Part shown: positions 26,930 through 34,700 of the stretch, piece by piece | Layout: the number at the start of each line of letters is the position of its first letter | Position numbering within the stretch: position 1 is the first letter of the stretch | NCBI RefSeq assembly: GCF_019443445.1 | Contig: NZ_CP080378.1 | Span: forward strand, 3,968,001-4,032,000 | Source of the DNA: Massilia sp. PAMC28688 | GTDB lineage: Bacteria; Pseudomonadota; Gammaproteobacteria; Burkholderiales; Burkholderiaceae_D | Reading direction: 5' to 3' | Length of the DNA stretch: 64,000 nt | The notes under the pieces: model-generated | Database searches by the model: none | What the model was told of the DNA's origin: nothing | What the model saw: only the letters and a program-made list of their open reading frames with translations | Program-made: the position numbers and the translations under genes

Positions 26930-28296
26930 TCAAGCCAGACGCCGACCCGGCGCCAGCGGCGCCAGACGCCCCCGGCACGCCACTGCCGGCGGCCGCGCTG
27001 CGCTTCATCGTCAGTCGCGGGCTCAGCAGCCTGGGCACCACGCTGACCACGTTCGGCCTGAACGTTTGGGTGTTCCGCGAGACCGGGTCGTACGCGTGGT
27101 TCGCCTGGCTGGCCATCCTGGCGGGATTGCCCAGTTTGCTGTTCGCGCCCTTTGCCGGTGTGCTGGCGGACCGCTGGAATAAAAAGTCATTGCTGCTGTC
27201 GAGCGACGTGGTCTCCATGCTGGCCATTTCGCTGGCCTTGCTGTGCCTGGCCGCCGGCAAGCTCAACCTGGCGGTGGTGGCGCTGGTCACACTGGTGCTT
27301 GCCCTGGCGTCGGAGCTGCGCTGGTCGGCCCTGAGCGCGGCGATCGCGCTGGTGGTGCCGCGCGCCCATCTGGGCCGCATGAATAGCCTGCAGCAATCGT
27401 TCCGCGGCATCAGCGTCATGCTGGGGCCCGTGTTGGGCGCCGGGGGCCTGGATTACTTCGGGCTGGGCGCGCTGCTGGCGCTCGACATGCTCAGCTACCT
27501 GATCGGCATTGTCGGGCTGTTGGGCGTGACCATCGCGCGCGCCCCGGCCGGTGCCGCGCCGGCCTACACCAGCTTCTGGCATGAACTGAGCTTCGGCTTT
27601 GGCTGGGTGTTCGCGCGCGCCGGTTTGCGCCGCCTGCTGCTGTTCTTCATGGCGATCAATATCGGAGTGGCCGTGTTCAGCGTAACGTTCGCCCCGTATG
27701 TCCTGTCGTTCGCCTCGAGCTACGTGCTCGGCGCCAGCCTGGGCCTGCAAGGCGCCGGCGCAGTGGCCGCGGGCATGCTGCTGGCGCGCTGGCGCATGCC
27801 CGTCAGCGACCAGAACGCGATCGTCTGGGGCGCGCTGAGCTTCGGCCTGTGCATGGTGGGCTGGGGCCTGTGGCGCGCGCCGTGGATGCTGGGCGGCGCT
27901 GCCTGCGCTTTCGGCGTGCTCACCACGATCATCATGGCGGCGAGCCAGACCGTGTGGCAAATGCACGTGCCGCCAGCTATCCAAGGCAAGGTGTTTGCGG
28001 TGCGCACCGTGCTTTCGTTCGGCCTGGCCCCCCTAGCCATCCTGGGTTCCGTGCCGCTCGCCGGCACCGTGTTTGGCGCCCTGCTGGAGCGCTGCGGCAT
28101 GCTGGCAGCGCTGTGGGGGCAGGGACCCGGTGCGGCAATCGGCCTGATGGTATCGGCGCTGGGCATTGGAGTGAGCCTGTGCGCCCTGGCGTTGCTGGCG
28201 GCCGGCGGCCTGCGGCTGGGGGCCGGCAGCGGGACCGATGCCCCGCCGTCCCCCGCACCCGAACCGCAGCCGGCCAGCCGGCTGGCACCCAAGTGA
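26926..28296 (+). CDS. MFS exporter (EntS-like MFS_3)
   Basis: 456 aa with about 12 hydrophobic segments. An N-terminal Pro/Ala-rich tail is followed by LSSLGTTLTTFGLNVWVF and the loop FAGVLADRWNKKSLL, typical of the enterobactin-exporter branch of MFS drug transporters. ATG 26926 overlaps the LanB-like stop by 4 nt. Cytoplasmic-membrane export of the peptide product is the likely role given its position between NRPS genes. Confidence 0.9.
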   Translation: MIKPDADPAPAAPDAPGTPLPAAALRFIVSRGLSSLGTTLTTFGLNVWVFRETGSYAWFAWLAILAGLPSLLFAPFAGVLADRWNKKSLLLSSDVVSMLAISLALLCLAAGKLNLAVVALVTLVLALASELRWSALSAAIALVVPRAHLGRMNSLQQSFRGISVMLGPVLGAGGLDYFGLGALLALDMLSYLIGIVGLLGVTIARAPAGAAPAYTSFWHELSFGFGWVFARAGLRRLLLFFMAINIGVAVFSVTFAPYVLSFASSYVLGASLGLQGAGAVAAGMLLARWRMPVSDQNAIVWGALSFGLCMVGWGLWRAPWMLGGAACAFGVLTTIIMAASQTVWQMHVPPAIQGKVFAVRTVLSFGLAPLAILGSVPLAGTVFGALLERCGMLAALWGQGPGAAIGLMVSALGIGVSLCALALLAAGGLRLGAGSGTDAPPSPAPEPQPASRLAPK

Positions 28297-28325
28297 GGCC
28301 CCTCGTGACCCATCCAGAGACCATC

Positions 28326-31300
28326 ATGCCATCGGCAATCACAACCGTTCCCTTGACCATTGCCCAAAACGGGCTGTGGTTCCTTAGCCAGGTCGACGAG
28401 CACGCCAGCGCTTCGTACAATATGGTATTCGCATTCGAGTCGGCGGGCGCGCTCGACGCTGGGCTGATGCGCACGGCGCTGGCGCAGATGACGGACCGGC
28501 ACGAGGTGCTGCGCGCCGCGGTCCGGGCGCATGGGGGTATCGCTCAGCTGGAGGTGGCCGCGCCCGGCACGGCGCTGGAGGTGCCGCTGTACCGCGTCGC
28601 CGGCAGCGTGCGTGAGGTGGCCCGGTCCGAGAGCGCGACGCCGCTCGACCTTGCGCGCCTGCCTTGCTACCGCGCGCTGCTGGTCGAGGCGGGCGCCGAG
28701 CCCGGTGGCCTGGTGCTGTCGATCCCCCACCTGATCTTCGACGATGCTTCGGCCACCACCTTCTTTGACGAACTGGCGCAGCGTTATTGCGCGCTGGCGC
28801 AGTACAGCGCTTTGCCGGCCGCGCCCGCGGCAGCGAGCTTGCACCAGATCGTGCAGCGCGAGACGGCGTACAGCGCCAGCCCCGCCGGACGCGCCGCCGT
28901 GTCGACGGTGGTGGCGCGCCTGCTCGGCATGCCCGCCCGCCTAGCGTTGCCGCGGCGGCGAGCGGCCAGCGCATCGCTGCAGGCTTGCCCGGCTGCGAGC
29001 ACCAGCATCTTGCTGCCGCCGCAGACGCTGGCGCAGGTGCACGCGGCGGCCCGACGCATGCGCGTGACTCCGGCCGCCATGTACCTGGCCGCTTACCAAA
29101 TTCTGTTGTCGCGTTACAGCGGCCAGAACGACTTCGGCATCGTCATGCCGGTGGCCAACCGGGGCGCGCCGGCCGTGCAGTACTGCCTGGCGTACCTGAT
29201 CAACCTGTGTGTGGTGCGGGCCCAGCTTGATAACGTTCAAAGTGTCGGCGCGCTGGTGGCGTCGGTCAGCGACCAGTTGATGGATCTGCAGGACGAAAAC
29301 GAAGTGCCGTTCCCGCTCATCGCCAAGCAGCTGCGCCGCGCCGGGCAAGATGTGCGGGGGGCCCTGTCGCAGATCGGTTTCAACTACCTGCGCAGCGGCC
29401 GGCAAGGGTGGCAGTTCGGGGCCCACCACCTGAACGCCGTCGAAGTGGCGCCGGCTTACCTGAAAAATGAATTCAAGCTCGACGTGTTGGAGTCGGAGCA
29501 GGGCGCGCGCTGCCTGTTTCTGTACGACCGCAACGGCTTCGAGCCGGCCCTGGTCGAGCGCATGGCCGGCCACTACGCTGTCCTGCTGAACGCTGTCGCT
29601 GCCGATCCGTTGTGCGCGCTCAAACGCCTGCCGATGCTTGGCGCCGCCGAACAGGACCGTCTGCGCGCCTGGAGTGGCGCCGAACTGAGCGTGGCCGCCG
29701 CCTGCGCCGGCGTGCACCTGCTGTTCGAACAGCAGGCGGCGCGCACGCCGGGCGCGCGCGCCCTGCTATGGGGCGAGCATTGCCTCAGTTACGGCGAACT
29801 TGACGAGCGCGCCAACCAGTTGGCACATCACCTTCGCGCGCTGGGCGTGCTGCCCGACACCCTGGTGGCGCTGTGCGTCGAACCCGGCCCCGAGATGGTG
29901 GTCGGCATGCTGGCCATCCTCAAAGCCGGCGCCGCCTATGTGCCGCTGGACCCGGACTATCCGCCCCAGCGCCTGGCCTACATGCTGGACGACTGCGCCG
30001 CCACCGTGCTGCTGACCGAGCAGCACCTGCAAGCGCGGCTGCCGCGAAGGCTGGCGCACACCGTGTGCCTGGACGCCGCGCGCGCCGCCATTGCCTGCCA
30101 TCCCACTTACGCCACCGGTGTGGCCACGCCGGGGCAGCGGCTGGCCTACTGCATTTACACGTCCGGTTCCACCGGCCAGCCCAAGGGCGCCGTCAATACC
30201 CACGCCGGGGTGTCCAACCTGCTGCACTGGTATCGGCATGGTCCGGCCAGCCTGGGCCGGGACGACCGGGTCATGCTGGCCAGTTCGCTCAGCTTCGACC
30301 TGACCCAGAAGAACATCCTCGGCACCCTGGCCGCCGGCGCCACCTTGATCATCCCGCAGGGACCGGCCTCCGACCCGGACAGCTTCCGGCGCGCGCTGCA
30401 ACAGCACCAGCCGACCCACGTCAACTGCGCCCCGTCGGCCTGGCGCGCCTACGCCGCCGGCCTGAGCAGCCATGGCGCGCTGCGCCGCGTGGTGCTGGGC
30501 GGCGAAGCCATCGACGCCACTTTGGCGGCTGACCTGGCCGACGCCGGCCTGGACCTGGTCAATTCCTACGGGCCCACCGAATGCGCCGACGTGGCGCTAA
30601 GCTACCTGAACGCGGCCGCGGCCGCGCGCACCGACGTCCCGCTGGGCCGGCCCATCCCGGGCGTGCAGGTGTATATCGTCGACGGCGCCAACCAGCCGGT
30701 ACCGGCCGGCGTGGCCGGCGAAATCTGCATCGGCGGGGCAGGGGTGGCGCGCGGCTACTGGCGCCGTCCCGATCTGACGGCCGAGCGCTTCGTGCCCGAT
30801 CCGTTCGGCGCCCCCGGCAGTCGCATGTACCGCAGCGGCGACCTGGGGCGCTGGCTGGCCGATGGCAGCGTCGCCTTTCTGGGGCGCCTCGACCACCAGG
30901 TCAAGCTGCGCGGCATGCGCATCGAGCCGGGCGAAATCGAAGCGGCGCTGCTGCGCTGCCCCGGGGTGGGCCAAGCGCTGGTGATGGTGCGCGAAGACCA
31001 GCCGGGCGAGCAAAAGCTGGTCGCCTACGTCACCCGGGTCACAGGCGCCGGCGCGGCGCCGGCGCCGGCCGTCCTGCACGCCCAGCTGGCCGCCAGCCTG
31101 CCGGCCTACATGCTGCCCGGCGCATGGGTGGTACTGGACACGCTGCCGCTGAACCCCAACGGCAAGACCGACCGCGCCGCCTTGCCCGCGCCGGACGCCA
31201 GCCATTACGCCGCCGCGCCGGCCTATGTGGCGCCGCGCAGCGCCCAGGAACGGCGCGTGGCCGCCATCTGGGCCACGCTGCTCAAGCTGGCGCAAGTGGG

Positions 31301-31538
31301 CCTGCAGGATAACTTCTTCATGCTGGGCGGGCACTCGCTGCTGGCGGCCCAGGTGCTGTCGCAGGTGGGGGATCAACTGGGCATGGCGGTGCCGATGCGT
31401 CTGCTGTTTGATGCACCCACGCTGGCCGATTTTGCCCACGCGCTCGACCTGCTCGCGGCACAACCGGGCGCCATCGCGCCCCGCAGCGGCCCAATTCAAC
31501 GCCAAGCCCGTGGCCGGGCCACACAGCAATCTCACTAA
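28326..31538 (+). CDS. NRPS2: C-A-PCP
   Basis: 1,070 aa from ATG 28326; GTG 28305, preceded by GAGG, is an alternative. The condensation domain has PHLIFDD (His135) where HHxxxDG is expected: the second His and the Asp remain, the first His and the Gly are changed. A domain about 460-960 (SGSTG near 613), PCP with GGHS (Ser1004). Pocket residues read D-L-K-N-V-G-S-D-V-K, which I cannot assign to a substrate. From 29554 to 31175 the DNA is identical to NRPS3, so both modules should load the same residue. It extends the dipeptide made by NRPS1. Confidence 0.93.
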   Translation: MPSAITTVPLTIAQNGLWFLSQVDEHASASYNMVFAFESAGALDAGLMRTALAQMTDRHEVLRAAVRAHGGIAQLEVAAPGTALEVPLYRVAGSVREVARSESATPLDLARLPCYRALLVEAGAEPGGLVLSIPHLIFDDASATTFFDELAQRYCALAQYSALPAAPAAASLHQIVQRETAYSASPAGRAAVSTVVARLLGMPARLALPRRRAASASLQACPAASTSILLPPQTLAQVHAAARRMRVTPAAMYLAAYQILLSRYSGQNDFGIVMPVANRGAPAVQYCLAYLINLCVVRAQLDNVQSVGALVASVSDQLMDLQDENEVPFPLIAKQLRRAGQDVRGALSQIGFNYLRSGRQGWQFGAHHLNAVEVAPAYLKNEFKLDVLESEQGARCLFLYDRNGFEPALVERMAGHYAVLLNAVAADPLCALKRLPMLGAAEQDRLRAWSGAELSVAAACAGVHLLFEQQAARTPGARALLWGEHCLSYGELDERANQLAHHLRALGVLPDTLVALCVEPGPEMVVGMLAILKAGAAYVPLDPDYPPQRLAYMLDDCAATVLLTEQHLQARLPRRLAHTVCLDAARAAIACHPTYATGVATPGQRLAYCIYTSGSTGQPKGAVNTHAGVSNLLHWYRHGPASLGRDDRVMLASSLSFDLTQKNILGTLAAGATLIIPQGPASDPDSFRRALQQHQPTHVNCAPSAWRAYAAGLSSHGALRRVVLGGEAIDATLAADLADAGLDLVNSYGPTECADVALSYLNAAAAARTDVPLGRPIPGVQVYIVDGANQPVPAGVAGEICIGGAGVARGYWRRPDLTAERFVPDPFGAPGSRMYRSGDLGRWLADGSVAFLGRLDHQVKLRGMRIEPGEIEAALLRCPGVGQALVMVREDQPGEQKLVAYVTRVTGAGAAPAPAVLHAQLAASLPAYMLPGAWVVLDTLPLNPNGKTDRAALPAPDASHYAAAPAYVAPRSAQERRVAAIWATLLKLAQVGLQDNFFMLGGHSLLAAQVLSQVGDQLGMAVPMRLLFDAPTLADFAHALDLLAAQPGAIAPRSGPIQRQARGRATQQSH
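29554..31175 (+). repeat. 1,622-bp perfect direct repeat, copy 1 (C-A linker and A domain)
   Basis: Identical to 33030-34651 (offset 3,476 bp) at every place compared. The first mismatches are at 29553 and 31176. The unit covers the end of the condensation domain and essentially the whole adenylation domain. About 93% identity continues another 180 bp into the PCP. Identity at synonymous sites points to recent gene conversion or duplication. Confidence 0.93.
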
Positions 31539-31556
31539 CCTCATCAAGGACCCATT

Positions 31557-31748
31557 ATGGACAACAGCGTTTTCATGGTCGTGATCAATCACGAAGAGCA
31601 GTACTCGATCTGGGCTGATGACAGCGCGCCGCCGGCCGGCTGGACGGCGCTGGGCGTCAAGGGCAGCAAGCAGGACTGCCTGGACTACATTCGCACGCAC
31701 TGGGTCGACATGACGCCAGCGAGCCTGCGCCAGGCACTGGCAGGCTGA
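31557..31748 (+). CDS. MbtH-like protein
   Basis: 63 aa. It carries the family signature NHEEQYSIW, PAGW, CLDYIRTHWVDMTPASLR. MbtH-like proteins bind adenylation domains and are often needed for their folding or activity. It lies between NRPS2 and NRPS3, 18 bp after the former, and probably serves the A domains of all three synthetases. Confidence 0.97.
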   Translation: MDNSVFMVVINHEEQYSIWADDSAPPAGWTALGVKGSKQDCLDYIRTHWVDMTPASLRQALAG

Positions 31749-31771
31749 CGCGACAGCGCCGCGCCGATCTC

Positions 31772-34700
31772 ATGACAATGGCCCCTACCATGACCGACCG
31801 CTTTTGCACCTCGTTCGCGCAGCAGCGCCTGCTGTTTTTGGATGACTACGAATCCGGCACCAGCTTGTATAACATTGCGGCCGCCTGGCGCCTGCAAGGC
31901 CCGCTCGACGGGGCGCTGCTCGAACGCAGTCTGAATCTGGTGGTGGAACGGCATGAATCGTTGCGCACCACGTTTGCTTCGGATGGGCCGGCCGGCGAAG
32001 GCGGCGCGCAGCTAATCGCCGCGCAACTGACCGTGTCGATCCCCCGGCACGACCTGTCGGCGTGCGCCCATCCTGAACGGCAGGCGCGCGCCATGGCGCA
32101 GGCCGAGGCCCAACAAAGCTTCGACCTGAGGCGCGGGCCGCTGCTGCGCGCGCGATTGCTTGCGCTGGGAGCGCAGCAGCACATTTTCCTGCTTACCCTG
32201 CATCACATCGTCAGCGACGGCTGGTCCATGGGCGTGCTAATGCGCGAATTGAGCCTGTGCTACCGCGCGTTGCGCGCGGGGACTGCACCGGCGCTGGCGC
32301 CGTTGCCCATCCAGTATGCCGACTTCGCCATCTGGCAGCGCGACCATCTGCAGGGCGAGCGCCTGCAAACCCAGCTGGCGTACTGGCAGCGCACGCTGGA
32401 CGGTGCCGCGGCGGCGCTCGAATTGCCCACCGACCGGCCCCGTCCCGCTGCGCTCACGCATCGGGGTGCCACGGTCGATTTTGCGCTAGACGGCGCACTT
32501 CATGGCCACCTGCGCGCGCTGGCCGGGGCCGCCCGCGTCAGCACCTTCATGGTCGCCGCCGCCGCCTTGAACGTGCTGCTGCAGCGCTACACGGGGCAGC
32601 GCGATATCTGCATTGGCTATCCTGTCGCCAACCGCAGCGATCCCGATGTGCAGGGCCTGATCGGCTTGTTCGTCAACACGCTGGTGCTGCGCACGCGCAT
32701 CGATGACGAACACACCTTCGCCGCGCTGCTGCAGCAGGTGCGCGACGCCGTGCTGGACGGTGACGCCCATCAGGATGTGCCGTTCGAGCGCCTGGTGGAA
32801 GCCGTGCGTCCGCCGCGCCAGCTGAACCGTACGCCGCTGTTCCAGGTCATGCTGTCGTTCTACGACACCGGCGCCGAGGGCGGTCTCGACCTGCCCGGTC
32901 TGAGCAGCAGCATCGTGCCCGTCGCCAGCACCGGCGCCAAGTTCGATTTGTCGGTGGAGCTGATGGTGCGCGATGGCGCCTTGTACGGCGTACTCGAATA
33001 CAACACCGACCTGTTCGACCATGCGACCATCGAGCGCATGGCCGGCCACTACGCTGTCCTGCTGAACGCTGTCGCTGCCGATCCGTTGTGCGCGCTCAAA
33101 CGCCTGCCGATGCTTGGCGCCGCCGAACAGGACCGTCTGCGCGCCTGGAGTGGCGCCGAACTGAGCGTGGCCGCCGCCTGCGCCGGCGTGCACCTGCTGT
33201 TCGAACAGCAGGCGGCGCGCACGCCGGGCGCGCGCGCCCTGCTATGGGGCGAGCATTGCCTCAGTTACGGCGAACTTGACGAGCGCGCCAACCAGTTGGC
33301 ACATCACCTTCGCGCGCTGGGCGTGCTGCCCGACACCCTGGTGGCGCTGTGCGTCGAACCCGGCCCCGAGATGGTGGTCGGCATGCTGGCCATCCTCAAA
33401 GCCGGCGCCGCCTATGTGCCGCTGGACCCGGACTATCCGCCCCAGCGCCTGGCCTACATGCTGGACGACTGCGCCGCCACCGTGCTGCTGACCGAGCAGC
33501 ACCTGCAAGCGCGGCTGCCGCGAAGGCTGGCGCACACCGTGTGCCTGGACGCCGCGCGCGCCGCCATTGCCTGCCATCCCACTTACGCCACCGGTGTGGC
33601 CACGCCGGGGCAGCGGCTGGCCTACTGCATTTACACGTCCGGTTCCACCGGCCAGCCCAAGGGCGCCGTCAATACCCACGCCGGGGTGTCCAACCTGCTG
33701 CACTGGTATCGGCATGGTCCGGCCAGCCTGGGCCGGGACGACCGGGTCATGCTGGCCAGTTCGCTCAGCTTCGACCTGACCCAGAAGAACATCCTCGGCA
33801 CCCTGGCCGCCGGCGCCACCTTGATCATCCCGCAGGGACCGGCCTCCGACCCGGACAGCTTCCGGCGCGCGCTGCAACAGCACCAGCCGACCCACGTCAA
33901 CTGCGCCCCGTCGGCCTGGCGCGCCTACGCCGCCGGCCTGAGCAGCCATGGCGCGCTGCGCCGCGTGGTGCTGGGCGGCGAAGCCATCGACGCCACTTTG
34001 GCGGCTGACCTGGCCGACGCCGGCCTGGACCTGGTCAATTCCTACGGGCCCACCGAATGCGCCGACGTGGCGCTAAGCTACCTGAACGCGGCCGCGGCCG
34101 CGCGCACCGACGTCCCGCTGGGCCGGCCCATCCCGGGCGTGCAGGTGTATATCGTCGACGGCGCCAACCAGCCGGTACCGGCCGGCGTGGCCGGCGAAAT
34201 CTGCATCGGCGGGGCAGGGGTGGCGCGCGGCTACTGGCGCCGTCCCGATCTGACGGCCGAGCGCTTCGTGCCCGATCCGTTCGGCGCCCCCGGCAGTCGC
34301 ATGTACCGCAGCGGCGACCTGGGGCGCTGGCTGGCCGATGGCAGCGTCGCCTTTCTGGGGCGCCTCGACCACCAGGTCAAGCTGCGCGGCATGCGCATCG
34401 AGCCGGGCGAAATCGAAGCGGCGCTGCTGCGCTGCCCCGGGGTGGGCCAAGCGCTGGTGATGGTGCGCGAAGACCAGCCGGGCGAGCAAAAGCTGGTCGC
34501 CTACGTCACCCGGGTCACAGGCGCCGGCGCGGCGCCGGCGCCGGCCGTCCTGCACGCCCAGCTGGCCGCCAGCCTGCCGGCCTACATGCTGCCCGGCGCA
34601 TGGGTGGTACTGGACACGCTGCCGCTGAACCCCAACGGCAAGACCGACCGCACCGCCTTGCCCGCGCCGGATGCCAGCCATCACGCCGCCGCGGTTACCT

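Noticed and set aside
31176..31540. Extending the perfect repeat through the PCP domain
   Set aside because: Identity falls to about 93% after 31175 and is lost after about 31355, so only 1,622 bp are counted as perfect.
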